64,000 bases of DNA from Cupriavidus oxalaticus (GCF_016894385.1 NZ_CP069812.1:2976001-3040000); one strand, 5' to 3'. Positions 55,117 to 63,692 are shown, counted from the first letter of the stretch. Notes: generated from the letters alone by a model not told the origin. Numbers and translations are program-made.

Positions 55117-57024
55117 TCATCGCTGGCGCCAGCCCAGCGTGATGAAGCCCGCGCGCCCCTGCGTGTTGTAGGGGTAGGCGAGCTGGTAGTCCTTGTCGAA
55201 CAGGTTTTCGACGCGGGCGGCAACGAACCATTGCTTGTCGATGTTGTAGCGGGCGTTGAGGTTGACGATACCGTATCCGCCCAGGCGGCGCGAGCCGGCA
55301 TCCATGCGCGACGACGATACCAGCCATTCGCCGCCGAAGCGCCAGTTGCCGAAGTTGCGGCCCACGTCCAGCGCGGCATGGCGGCGTGCGCGGCGCAGCA
55401 GCTGGGTGTTGTTCTGCTCGTCGACCGGATTCTGGAAGGTCACGCTGGCGCCGAGGTCGGTGCCGTACACGGTGGCGCGCCACGACGCCTCGATGCCCTG
55501 CACCTTGGCCTTGTTGACGTTCTCCGCCAGGAACAGGCCACTGGGCTGCAGCGCCGATACGATCAGGTCGTCGTAGCGGGTCTCGAACGCGGTCACGCGC
55601 AGCAGGCCCGCGCGGGCCGTGGTGTACTGCACGCCCGCCTCGACCGACCTGGCGCGCTCGGGCTGCAGGTTGGGCTGGCCGAAGTTGGGGAAGTACAGCT
55701 CGTTGAAGGTCGGCGCGCGGAAGGCGTTGCTGACGCTGGCGATCAGCTTGAACGCATCGGTCACGTTATAGCCGTAGCCGGCGAAGAAGCTGCCCTGGTT
55801 GCCGAAGTCGGAATAGTGGTCGTTGCGCGCGTTGAGCTGCAGCTGGTGCTTGCCGATGCGCCCGTCGTAGCCGCCGAACACCGAGAACACGTTGCGCGTG
55901 GGCGCGCCGTAGGAACTCGACACCAGCTCCTGCTGCAGGTAGTCGGTGCCGAACAGCAGCGTGTGGCCCGCGGCGACCGCATACTCGTTCTGCCAGTTGA
56001 ACTGGCGGTTGCGGGTATTGAAGGTGCCGTTGGGGCGCCCGTTGAGGAAGGTGTCGCTGTTGTCCGCGCTCTGCGACAGCTTGAAGTGCGTGGTCCAGTC
56101 GGCGCCGACCTTGCCGTTGACAAAGGCCGACAGCGCGTACAGCTCGCTGTTGGTGCGGTTGTCGTCGGTCGGCCGGCCGAAGGCGCTGTCGAACGACAGC
56201 TTGCTCTTCGAGTAGTAGCCGCTGAAGCCCGCATCCCAGTCGGGCGTGAAGCGGTGCTTCACCTGGCCCGACACGCTCTGGTTCTCGTACGGGTTGTCGT
56301 TGGGGTTGGCGCGCGGCGCCTGCTGCGTATTGATCGACGAGAAGCCATCGGTCTTGAACGCCGAACCGGTCAGGTTGAACGAGGTATCGCCTACCTGCCC
56401 GCCGTAGCCCACCGTGCCCTGGCGCGTATTGTTGCTGCCGTACTCCACCGACGCATTGGCCGCCGGCGCCTGGCCCGCGCCGCTCTTGGTAAAGATCTGC
56501 ACCACGCCGCCGATCGCGTCCGAGCCGTACAGCGCCGACACGTTGCCGCGCACCACTTCGATCCGGTCGATCTGGTCGGGCAGGATGTTGGCGAGCTGCG
56601 CGGTGCCGCTGCTGACGGCCGACACGCGCACGCCGTCGATCAGGATCAGCGTCTGGTTGGAGTTGGCGCCGCGCATGAACAGCGAGGTGTTGGTGCCCAT
56701 GCCACCGTTGGCCGTGAGCTCCACGCCGGCCTGGTTGCGCAGCAGCGTGCGCAGGTCGGGCGCCTGCGAATTGACGATATCTTCCTGCGTCACCACCGTC
56801 GTGTGCGGCAGCGCCTCGGTAATGGATTGCGCGGTGCGGGTGGAAGTCACCACCACCGGGGCCAGCTGTTGGGCGCTGCCGCTGTCGGCGGCTTGCGCGA
56901 ACGAGGTGGCCGGAACCAGGGTGAACGAGGCAAGGGCTGCCGCAATCGCAGACGAGGTTGCGGGTACGAGCGGACGCACCGCCGGGGCTGCCGGGCGGGT
57001 CGACCTGTGGAGCGATGAACGCAT
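55117..57024 (-). CDS. btuB: TonB-dependent cobalamin receptor
   Basis: A 635-aa outer-membrane barrel with a signal peptide (to about AQA, residue 45), a TonB-box-like PVVVTSTRT (about residue 55), a plug domain (QAPDLRTLLRNQAGVEL, about 85-101, and RIEVVRGNVSALYGSDAIGG, about 143-162) and a 22-strand barrel. The nearby riboswitch and btuCD identify the ligand as a corrinoid. The ATG at 57024 is chosen from the signal peptide; the open frame upstream runs into leader RNA. It is the first gene of the seven-gene minus-strand arm. Confidence 0.93.
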   Translation of the reverse strand: MRSSLHRSTRPAAPAVRPLVPATSSAIAAALASFTLVPATSFAQAADSGSAQQLAPVVVTSTRTAQSITEALPHTTVVTQEDIVNSQAPDLRTLLRNQAGVELTANGGMGTNTSLFMRGANSNQTLILIDGVRVSAVSSGTAQLANILPDQIDRIEVVRGNVSALYGSDAIGGVVQIFTKSGAGQAPAANASVEYGSNNTRQGTVGYGGQVGDTSFNLTGSAFKTDGFSSINTQQAPRANPNDNPYENQSVSGQVKHRFTPDWDAGFSGYYSKSKLSFDSAFGRPTDDNRTNSELYALSAFVNGKVGADWTTHFKLSQSADNSDTFLNGRPNGTFNTRNRQFNWQNEYAVAAGHTLLFGTDYLQQELVSSSYGAPTRNVFSVFGGYDGRIGKHQLQLNARNDHYSDFGNQGSFFAGYGYNVTDAFKLIASVSNAFRAPTFNELYFPNFGQPNLQPERARSVEAGVQYTTARAGLLRVTAFETRYDDLIVSALQPSGLFLAENVNKAKVQGIEASWRATVYGTDLGASVTFQNPVDEQNNTQLLRRARRHAALDVGRNFGNWRFGGEWLVSSSRMDAGSRRLGGYGIVNLNARYNIDKQWFVAARVENLFDKDYQLAYPYNTQGRAGFITLGWRQR

Positions 57025-57112
57025 GATGCAGGACTGGGTAGGAACGGCCGGGCCCGTTCCCCCGCGGACCATATGGCGATGAGGCGTGCCGCGCACGGGC
57101 GGCAGCCCGCGT

Positions 57113-57365
57113 TCAGGCCGGTATCCGGGCTGGCGACTCGGAACCGGCGCCTTCCCGAACCCGAGGTTCAGTGGCGTGTGGCCGGTCCTGCGTGGACATG
57201 TGGCCGGGATCGGATCCCGGTCGTTGCCGGCGGCCCTTCCGGCAGGCTGGCTGCGGAAGTGGCTGACACTGGCGGATGCGCACGCGGTCGCTTACCGTTG
57301 CGGGGGCAGCACAGGTTGGCCCGTCCGGCGCGCGGCCGGCAAGGCTCCCTGTTTCCCGTTGAACT
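57113..57365 (-). ncRNA. Cobalamin riboswitch in the btuB leader
   Basis: Read on the minus strand: an AACGGGAAACAGGGAGCC start (57343-57360), the core GCCCCCGCAACGGTAAGCGA (about 57288-57307), the B12-box GCCACTG (57169-57175) and the closing GAGTCGCCAGCCCGGATACC (57120-57139). These are the conserved pieces of AdoCbl/MeCbl riboswitches. It should switch off btuB and the downstream transport and cob genes when cobalamin is plentiful. About 90 bases remain before the btuB start. Confidence 0.93.
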
Positions 57366-57411
57366 GCCCTTTCGCCAGGGACGAAAAGGGCGAGCACCTG
57401 GAACGTGCGCG

Positions 57412-57440
57412 AGTGTAGGGAGTTTCGCAACCCGCGTCAA
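57412..57440 (-). promoter_or_regulatory. Sigma-70 promoter of the btuB operon
   Basis: On the minus strand TTGACG (57440-57435), a 17-base spacer, and TACACT (57417-57412). Transcription would start near 57405, about 40 bases before the riboswitch. Confidence 0.8.
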
Positions 57441-57562
57441 CGCGGCGCCCGTAGTGTTTTGTCACAACTCTGCGGGGGTTTTGGGTGCAGAAGACTGCAA
57501 CTTCCGTGCAGGTCCCCGGTCACAAACGCTTTCCTTCGCATTGTGCGCGGCGGCGCATCGGC

Positions 57563-57568
57563 TAGAAT
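57563..57568 (+). promoter_or_regulatory. -10 element upstream of the zapB-like gene
   Basis: TAGAAT at 57563-57568 with a poor -35 (TTGTGC, 57541-57546, 16-base spacer). The predicted start leaves a leader of about 20 bases. Confidence 0.45.
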
Positions 57569-57593
57569 CGCGTTACCTGACCTTTATCCCATC

Positions 57594-57923
57594 ATGACAG
57601 GCCCTATGCTCAACGAACTCGAACAACTGGCCGCGAAGATCGGGCGCGTGCTGCACCATGCGGACACCCTGGCGGCGGAAAACCAGCGGCTGCGCGACGA
57701 GATCGCCCGGCTGGAGGGTGAAGCCGCGCAGTTGCGCAGCGAGCGCGAGGCCATGGCAGCCGACCGCGAGTTGCTCAACATCAAGATCGAGGAAGCGCAG
57801 CTGCGCATCCAGTCCATCCTTGACAAGCTGCCGACGGCCAGCGACACGCGCCAGCTCGACCTGCTGGGCGAGGGCGCCGCGGCAGGCGCTGAGCCGCACA
57901 AGGCCTCCGGAGAACACGCATGA
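57594..57923 (+). CDS. ZapB-like coiled-coil protein
   Basis: A 109-aa protein with one long coiled coil (about residues 5-80, ending QLRIQSILDKLPT), rich in Glu, Arg, Ala and Leu. Its ATGA overlap with zapA and the coiled coil suggest a ZapB-type or other divisome partner of ZapA. Residues past 85 are low in complexity. A second ATG at 57606 could also be the start. No certain family can be named. Confidence 0.75.
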   Translation: MTGPMLNELEQLAAKIGRVLHHADTLAAENQRLRDEIARLEGEAAQLRSEREAMAADRELLNIKIEEAQLRIQSILDKLPTASDTRQLDLLGEGAAAGAEPHKASGEHA

Positions 57924-58252
57924 GCAACAAGCAAGTCGAAGTCAACATCGCCGGCCAGCCGTACCGCTTTGCCATCGCGCCCGAGAACGAGGCCGCGCTG
58001 CTCGAGGCCGTGGCACTGGTCGACACGCAGATGAACAAGCTGCGCAACGGCATCGCTGCCAAGGGCGTCGAGCGCGTGGCGGTGATGGCCGCCATTTCGA
58101 TCGCGTCCGATCTGCTGGCCCTGCAGCGCAAGCAGCAGGCCGAGGGCACGATCCCGGTCGAGGCCATCCACGCGCGCATCCGCGAACTGAACGAACGCGC
58201 CGACGAAGCGTTGCGGCAATACGCGCACGTGGGTACCGGCACGCGGGGCTGA
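57920..58252 (+). CDS. zapA: Cell division protein ZapA
   Basis: A 110-aa FtsZ-binding protein that bundles FtsZ filaments at the division site. The N-terminal EVNIAGQPYRFAIAPENEA (about residues 6-24) and the helix with AAKGVERVAVMAAISIASDL (about 45-64) match the family, followed by a C-terminal coiled coil. Coupled to the gene before it, and upstream of 6S RNA, the order also known from E. coli. Confidence 0.95.
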   Translation: MSNKQVEVNIAGQPYRFAIAPENEAALLEAVALVDTQMNKLRNGIAAKGVERVAVMAAISIASDLLALQRKQQAEGTIPVEAIHARIRELNERADEALRQYAHVGTGTRG

Positions 58253-58360
58253 GCGGGCCGCTTGAGGCCCGCCCAGGCAGCCCCATATACCGTGAAAATG
58301 GAGGGATGTGCAGCGGATGCCGCGCTGTCGCGCAAAATGTAACGATACGCGCGTGTGGAC

Positions 58361-58389
58361 TTGGTAAGGCCTGCGACGCGGTGTATAGT
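58361..58389 (+). promoter_or_regulatory. Strong promoter upstream of 6S RNA
   Basis: TTGGTA (58361-58366), a 17-base spacer and TATAGT (58384-58389), predicting a start near 58396. That is about 160 bases ahead of the mature 6S 5' end, which would make it a distal, processed promoter. Confidence 0.65.
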
Positions 58390-58558
58390 GTAGCCAGACT
58401 GCACGAGGCACTACAGAAGTGCAGCCAACTGGTCAGGTTATCGCGCCCGGCCGCCGTTTTCATCCCATCCTAGTTAGAAACGGCAAACGTCTGACATCCC
58501 GCAGGCAGGTCATCTACCCGGCCGGTCGAAGCGGTTGTAGCGTCAGACGTTTGACAGT

Positions 58559-58771
58559 TTCCCTGCCTGGTTCGTGAGGGTCATAAACTCCTTGAACCGA
58601 TATGCATTGCATGGTGCGGGATCATGTCGCGTGGGCGAGCGCGTCGTCGCATTCATAGTCCGGGCCTGGCTTGGACTCCCTGAGTGGATGATGTACCCGA
58701 AATGCGACTTCCGCAGCCACTCTGAACCTCACTTGGGTTCAGGATGCCGACCCAGCGGCCGAGGCGGGGAC
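58559..58771 (+). ncRNA. ssrS: 6S RNA
   Basis: About 213 nt between zapA and the EVE gene, the usual synteny. The 5' part (TCCCTGCCTGG, then CTCCTTGAACCGATATGC) and the 3' part (TGAACCTCACTTGGGTTCAGG, here cited in two halves, then CCGAGGCGGGGA) correspond to the conserved 6S segments and pair to form the closing stem and the long rod with a central bubble. 6S RNA mimics an open promoter and holds sigma-70 RNA polymerase in stationary phase. Exact ends are estimated from the pairing. Confidence 0.85.
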
Positions 58772-58776
58772 CCCCT

Positions 58777-58816
58777 AAAAAGGCGGTGGTTTTCTGAACC
58801 ATCGCCTTTTTTCTTT
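58777..58816 (+). terminator. Intrinsic terminator after 6S RNA
   Basis: AAAGGCG-TGGTT arm and AACCA-CGCCTTT arm with loop TTCTG, then a run of T (58809-58816 region). One bulge/mismatch in the stem. Confidence 0.88.
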
Positions 58817-58872
58817 GCGCACGCGCGTGGCCACGCCCGCGCACCCCGCCCCCTTCATCCACGAGCCGCGCC

Positions 58873-59355
58873 GTGAGCCCGAACCAGAACAAACGCGCCC
58901 GCCAGTACTGGCTGATGAAATCGGAACCGGACGAGGCCAGCATCGACGACCTCGCCCGCGAGGGAACGTTGCCCTGGACCGGCGTGCGCAACTACCAGGC
59001 ACGCAACTTCATGCGCGACACCATGCAGATCGGCGACGGCGTGCTGTTCTACCACTCGTCGTGCCCCGAGCCCGGCATTGCCGGCCTGGCCGAGGTCTGC
59101 TCCACGCCCTACCCCGACCCGACCCAGTTCGATGCCAGGAGCCCGTACTACGACGCCGCGTCGAAGCCCGATGCGCCGCGCTGGCTGCTGGTCGACGTGC
59201 GCTACGAACGCAAGAGCACGCTGATTCCGCTGGCCGCGCTGCGCGAGCATGAGGAACTGGCCGACATGGTGGTGCTGCGCCGTGGCAACCGGCTCTCGAT
59301 CACGCCGGTCACGCCGGCGGAATGGCGCTTCATTACCGGCAAGCTGATGCGCTGA
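58873..59355 (+). CDS. EVE-domain protein
   Basis: A 160-aa single EVE (PUA-like) domain protein, a fold that reads modified bases in DNA or RNA. The family pattern RQYWLMKSEPDEASIDDLAR (about residues 9-28), WTGVRNYQARNFMRDTMQIG (about 36-55) and the FYHSSCPEPGIAGLAEV region (about 59-75) is complete. In this group it always follows 6S RNA, taking the place of ygfA of enterobacteria; a direct link with 6S is not shown. The start is GTG at 58873. Confidence 0.92.
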   Translation: MSPNQNKRARQYWLMKSEPDEASIDDLAREGTLPWTGVRNYQARNFMRDTMQIGDGVLFYHSSCPEPGIAGLAEVCSTPYPDPTQFDARSPYYDAASKPDAPRWLLVDVRYERKSTLIPLAALREHEELADMVVLRRGNRLSITPVTPAEWRFITGKLMR

Positions 59356-59366
59356 GGCCTGAACCT

Positions 59367-60191
59367 ATGCAGCTTGCTACCCTGCCGGTGCTGGTCCCTG
59401 CGCTGCTGGCCCTCGGCGCCTTTACCGGCTTCTGCGCCGGGCTGCTCGGCGTCGGCGGCGGCATGATGATGGTGCCGTTCCTGACGCTGCTGTTCACGGC
59501 GCTGGGCTTTCCCACGGAAGCCATCGTCCATATGGCGATCGCCACCTCGATGGGCACCATCCTGTTCACGTCGCTGTCGTCGGTACGCGCGCACCACCAG
59601 CGCGGCGCGGTGCGCTGGCCGGTGGTGCTGGCGCTGGCACCGGGCATCGTGCTCGGCGGCATGGTCGGGGGCGGCAAGGTCTTTGCCGCGCTCAAGACCA
59701 GCTGGCTGTCGCTTGCCTTTGCCGTGTTTGTCGGGTTTTCCGCGCTGCAGATGCTGCGCAGCCGCCGCCCCGTCCCGAGCCGGCAACTGCCGGGCGCGGC
59801 GGGCATGCTGGGCACGGGCGGCGTGATCGGGTTCCTGTCGAGCCTGGTCGGCGCGGGCGGCGCCTTTGTCTCGGTACCGTTCATGACCTGGTGCAACGTG
59901 CCGATCCACAACGCCGTGGCAACGTCGGCGGCACTGGGCTTCCCGATCGCTGCCGCCAGCGTGGCGGGCTATGTCTGGAGCGGCTGGCAGATGCCGGGAC
60001 TGCCGTCGGGATCGGTCGGCTACATCTACCTGCCGGCGCTGCTCGTCATTGTCGCGGCCAGCATGCTGACCGCGCCGCTGGGGGCGCGCACCGCGCACCG
60101 GATGGATGTCGGGCAGCTGCGCAGGGCCTTTGCCGTGCTGCTGCTGTGCCTGGCGTCCTACATGCTGTGGAAGGCCTGGCAGGCGTTCTGA
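59367..60191 (+). CDS. TauE/SafE-family membrane permease
   Basis: A 274-aa protein with about eight hydrophobic helices and the two TauE/SafE signature glycine-rich motifs GAFTGFCAGLLGVGGGMMMV (about 17-36) and GFLSSLVGAGGAFVSVP (about 152-168). The family exports sulfite, sulfonates or related organosulfur anions. The ATG at 59367 is preferred over one at 59322 (inside the EVE gene) because GAGG lies nine bases before it. It follows the EVE gene by 11 bp. Confidence 0.9.
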   Translation: MQLATLPVLVPALLALGAFTGFCAGLLGVGGGMMMVPFLTLLFTALGFPTEAIVHMAIATSMGTILFTSLSSVRAHHQRGAVRWPVVLALAPGIVLGGMVGGGKVFAALKTSWLSLAFAVFVGFSALQMLRSRRPVPSRQLPGAAGMLGTGGVIGFLSSLVGAGGAFVSVPFMTWCNVPIHNAVATSAALGFPIAAASVAGYVWSGWQMPGLPSGSVGYIYLPALLVIVAASMLTAPLGARTAHRMDVGQLRRAFAVLLLCLASYMLWKAWQAF

Positions 60192-60285
60192 CGGCACCGG
60201 GTCCGCAACATTCGTTTGCAATCTCGCGGAACGTTTCAGGCGCCGGTTCCGTCTGACAGCCATTACGTTTTTTCGGGAGAACAAG

Positions 60286-60984
60286 ATGAAACAATGGCTT
60301 GCCGCCACCCTGCTGGGTACCACCGCCATCGTCGCTTCGGCGCATGGCGGGCCGACCGAGACGCCGTCCGGCGTGCTGTCGCTGTCGGCACAGGCCGCAA
60401 GCGAAGTGCCGACCGACATCGTGCACCTGACGCTCGCCGCCGAACAGGAAGGCGCGGAGCCCGCGGCGATCTCGACGGCACTGTCCACGCGCACCCAGGC
60501 CGTGCTGGCACAGGCCAAGCGCACGCAGGGCGTGACCGCGGAATCGGGCGGCTTCACCATCCACCCGAGCACCGACCGCAACGGCCGCATCAGCACGTGG
60601 CGCGGGCGTTCCGAGGTCATCCTGAAGTCGCGCGATTTCTCCGCGGTATCGAAGCTGGCGGGCGAGCTGGCCAGCCAGATGCAGGTGCAGAACATCGCCT
60701 TCTCGCTGTCGCGTGAAGCGCGCGAAGCGGCCGAGGCCAAGCTGGCCGAACAGGCCGTTGCGTCGTTCCGCAACAAGGCGCAGTCGACCACCAAGCTGTT
60801 TGGGTACAGCAGCTACACCATCCGGGAAGTCAATGTGAGCGAAAGCGGCGTGGTGCCGCCGATGCCGCGCATGTACGGCGCAGCCAAGGCGATGATGGCC
60901 GATGCCGCGGTGCCGGTGCCGGTGGAAGGCGGCAAGACGCAGGTGACGGTATCGGTGAACGGGTCGGTGCAGATGCTGAAGTGA
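60286..60984 (+). CDS. SIMPL-domain periplasmic protein (DUF541)
   Basis: A 232-aa exported protein: signal peptide to about residue 20 (ASA-HG), then the SIMPL fold with LSLSAQAASEVPTDIVHLTL (about 31-50), GRSEVILKSRDF and FSLSREAREAAEAKLAEQAV. In E. coli the relative YggE lowers oxidative stress; the precise activity of the family is unknown. The ATG follows CGGGAGAAC. It converges on matB. Confidence 0.9.
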   Translation: MKQWLAATLLGTTAIVASAHGGPTETPSGVLSLSAQAASEVPTDIVHLTLAAEQEGAEPAAISTALSTRTQAVLAQAKRTQGVTAESGGFTIHPSTDRNGRISTWRGRSEVILKSRDFSAVSKLAGELASQMQVQNIAFSLSREAREAAEAKLAEQAVASFRNKAQSTTKLFGYSSYTIREVNVSESGVVPPMPRMYGAAKAMMADAAVPVPVEGGKTQVTVSVNGSVQMLK

Positions 60985-61050
60985 TCATCCACAATAGGGC
61001 CGACGGTTTTGGGTGCTCCCAAGCCGCCAGAGCTGGCCCAAGCAAGGTGT

Positions 61051-61210
61051 TCTCCCTCTCCCCTCACGGGGAGAGAGTTGGGGTGAGGGGTGGATTAGCT
61101 GGGTGCCACATCAAGCAAGGCCTTCGGTTTTAACCCACCGGCGTCAGCCTTTGACCCTCCTGCCCTCACCCCCGGCCCCTCTCCCGCACGCGGGAGAGGG
61201 GAGCAAACCC
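61051..61210. repeat. REP-like double hairpin between convergent genes
   Basis: Hairpin 1: CTCTCCCC (61056-61063) / GGGGAGAG (61068-61075). Hairpin 2: CCCCTCTCCCG (61176-61186) / CGGGAGAGGGG (61191-61201). The two are mirror-related (GGGGTGAGGG near 61080, CCCTCACCCC near 61163), as in paired REP elements. Bases 61190-61210 equal 4771-4791. They fill the gap between the SIMPL gene and matB. Confidence 0.7.
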
Positions 61211-61238
61211 TCGGCACGGCAAGCGTACGAAAAGCCCG

Positions 61239-62792
61239 TCACAGCGCCGCAAACTGCTGACGCAACACGTTCTTCTGCACTTTCCCCATCGTATTGCGCG
61301 GCAGCTCTTCCACCACGTGCACGCGCTTGGGCACCTTGAAGTTGGCGATGCGTCCCTTCAGCGTACCGATCATCTCCGATTCATCGATCTGCGCGCCCGG
61401 CTTCTTCACCACCACCGCCACCACCGCCTCACCGAAGTCCGCGTGCGGCACGCCGATCACCGCGCTCTCGGCCACGCCCGGCATCTCGTCGATAAAGCTT
61501 TCGATTTCCTTCGGGTAGACGTTGTAGCCGCCCGAGATGATCAGGTCCTTGCTGCGGCCGACGATGGTCAGGTAGCTGTCCGGCACCTGGCGCTCGCCCG
61601 CCTGGCTGGCGACGGCGCCGCCGAAGCGGCCGACGTCGCCGGTCTTGAACCAGCCGTCCGCGGTGAACTCTTCCTTCGTTTTTTCCGGCATGCGCCAGTA
61701 GCCATGGAACACGTTGGGGCCCTTCACCTCGACATTGCCGATCTCGCCCGGCGCGCAGGACTTGCCTTCGCCATCGACCACGCGCACCGACACGCCCGGC
61801 AGCGGCATGCCGACGGTGCCGCCGATACGCTCGCCCAGCGCGGAGTCATACGGGTTGGACACCAGCATCACCGTCTCGCTCATGCCGTAGCGCTCGAGGA
61901 TGGTGTGGCCGGTGCGCTCGCGGAAGGCGTCGAAGGTTTCCAGCAGCAGCGGCGCCGAGCCCGACACGAACAGCCGCATGCGGCGGCAGGTGTCGTCGTC
62001 GAAGCGCGGCTCCTGCAGCATGCGCACGTAGTAGGTCGGCACGCCCATCATCACGGTCGAGCGCGGCAGGAATTTCAGCACCTGCGCCATGTCGAGCCTG
62101 GGCGCCCAGATCATCTTGGCGCCGGCCAGCAGCGCGCCGTGCGAGGCTACGAACAGGCCGTGCACGTGGAAGATCGGCAGCATGTGCAGCAGCACGTCGT
62201 CGCTGCGCCAGCCCCAGTATTCGTGCAGCGTCTGCGCGTTGGACGCCAGGTTGCGGTGCGTCAGCATCGCGCCCTTGCTGCGGCCGGTGGTGCCGGAGGT
62301 GTAGAGGATGGCCGCAAGGTCATCGTCCTGGCGCTCGGCCGTGGCAAACGTGTCGTCCTTGCCGGCGGCGCGCGCCAGCAGCGAGCCGCTGCGGTCATCG
62401 TCCAGCGTAAAGACGTGGTTGACGCCGTGGCGGAATGCCACCTTGGAGACCCAGCCGAAATTCTTGCTGCTGCACACCACCACCGACGGCTCGGCGTTGC
62501 CGACGAAGTAGTCGATCTCCGCCTCCTGGTAGGCGGTGTTCAGCGGCAGGTAGACATAGCCCGCGCGCAGCGTGGCCAGGTACAGGAACAGCGCCTCGGG
62601 CGACTTCTCGACCTGCACGGCCACGCGCGCGCCGTCGGGCAGCTTCAGCGAGGCCAGCAGGTTGGCCAGCTTGGCGGTGGCGCGGTCGAGGTCGTCCCAG
62701 CTGTAGTACAGGCCGTCATGGGTCTCGATGCAGCAGGCGGTGCGGTCGGCGGGAAAGCGGGATGCGAACAGGGCGAACAGGTTGGCGTTCAT
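61239..62792 (-). CDS. matB: Malonyl-CoA synthetase (MatB type)
   Basis: A 517-aa ANL-superfamily ligase that makes malonyl-CoA from malonate, CoA and ATP. The P-loop AILYTSGTTGRSKGAMLTHR (about residues 160-179), ILERYGMSETVMLVSNPYDS (about 293-312), WFKTGDVG and the C-terminal lysine in LPRNTMGKVQKN fit the MatB/RpfA group, in particular MSETVMLVSNP. The next genes downstream in the window are unrelated. Another dicarboxylate or short acid as substrate is possible. Confidence 0.88.
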   Translation of the reverse strand: MNANLFALFASRFPADRTACCIETHDGLYYSWDDLDRATAKLANLLASLKLPDGARVAVQVEKSPEALFLYLATLRAGYVYLPLNTAYQEAEIDYFVGNAEPSVVVCSSKNFGWVSKVAFRHGVNHVFTLDDDRSGSLLARAAGKDDTFATAERQDDDLAAILYTSGTTGRSKGAMLTHRNLASNAQTLHEYWGWRSDDVLLHMLPIFHVHGLFVASHGALLAGAKMIWAPRLDMAQVLKFLPRSTVMMGVPTYYVRMLQEPRFDDDTCRRMRLFVSGSAPLLLETFDAFRERTGHTILERYGMSETVMLVSNPYDSALGERIGGTVGMPLPGVSVRVVDGEGKSCAPGEIGNVEVKGPNVFHGYWRMPEKTKEEFTADGWFKTGDVGRFGGAVASQAGERQVPDSYLTIVGRSKDLIISGGYNVYPKEIESFIDEMPGVAESAVIGVPHADFGEAVVAVVVKKPGAQIDESEMIGTLKGRIANFKVPKRVHVVEELPRNTMGKVQKNVLRQQFAAL

Positions 62793-62865
62793 GGCGTGGA
62801 TCGAACGAAAGGCTGGGAACGGATATCGGAAACGCTGGATTCAGGACGGGACAGGATCGGCGACG

Positions 62866-63648
62866 CTATTCTCCCCGGAACTGCGGCGGCCGGCGCGCCA
62901 GGAAGGCGGCCACGCCCTCGGCATGGTCGGCGCCCTCCGCATAGGCGAAATGCGCGTCGAGCTCGGCCGGCGACAGGGGTGCCGGGATCGGCGCCAGGCG
63001 GTGGATGGTGGCCTTGTTGATGCGCGCCGCGGCGGGTGCGCCGGCGGTGATGCGGCGCACCGCGGCGTCGACTTCGGCGGCCAGCGCACCCGGCTCGACC
63101 ACGCGCGTCAGCAACCCCTTGGCACGCGCCTCGGCGGCGTCGAAGACGCGGCCTTCCAGCAGGATCTCGAGCGTGGCGGCGCGCCCGGCCAGCGTCAGCA
63201 GGCCTTGCAGCTCCCCCGGCGCCATCGGGAAACCGAGCCGGTTGATCGGCACCCCGAAGCGGCTGTCCGAGGCGGCGATGCGCAGGTCGCAATGGCACGC
63301 AATCTCCAGGCCGCCGCCTACGCATACGCCCTCGATCATCGCCACGGTCGGGTGCGGGCATTGCGCCACGGCGGCCAGCGCGGGCGCGATGGTGGCCATG
63401 TGGTAGTGCCGCACCGCCGCCTCGTCGCCGCGTTCGTGGGGAAACTCGGCGATGTCGGCGCCGGCGGCAAAGTTGCCGTCGGCGCCGCGCACCACCACGC
63501 AGCGCAGCGCAGGATCGGCAGCCAGCCGGGTGAAGCCCGCGGCCAGCTCGCGCCACATCTGCGCGGAAATGGCATTGAGCTTGCCGGCGTGCGACAGCGT
63601 CACGGTCGCCGTGGTGCCCTGCGTGGCAAGGAAGACGGTGCCGCTCAT
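62866..63648 (-). CDS. Enoyl-CoA hydratase/isomerase family protein
   Basis: A 260-aa crotonase-fold protein. The oxyanion-hole segments are AGKLNAISAQMWREL (about residues 21-35) with GNFAAGADIAEF (about 59-70), and the second block MIEGVCVGGGLEIACHCDLR (about 98-117). ADSRFGVP-type sequence follows. The catalytic Glu pair of true hydratases is partly replaced (GELQG), so isomerase or other crotonase activity is possible. An ATG at 63666 would add six residues. It lies 73 bp upstream of matB and probably shares its transcript. Confidence 0.88.
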   Translation of the reverse strand: MSGTVFLATQGTTATVTLSHAGKLNAISAQMWRELAAGFTRLAADPALRCVVVRGADGNFAAGADIAEFPHERGDEAAVRHYHMATIAPALAAVAQCPHPTVAMIEGVCVGGGLEIACHCDLRIAASDSRFGVPINRLGFPMAPGELQGLLTLAGRAATLEILLEGRVFDAAEARAKGLLTRVVEPGALAAEVDAAVRRITAGAPAAARINKATIHRLAPIPAPLSPAELDAHFAYAEGADHAEGVAAFLARRPPQFRGE

Positions 63649-63692
63649 CGCGGCGCCCCGTTGCATCGGATCAGCATGGCCTGGTCGCTCCG

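Noticed and set aside
58551..58556. TTGACA as -35 of a proximal 6S promoter
   Set aside because: No acceptable -10 lies 16-18 bases downstream, and its start would fall inside mature 6S RNA.
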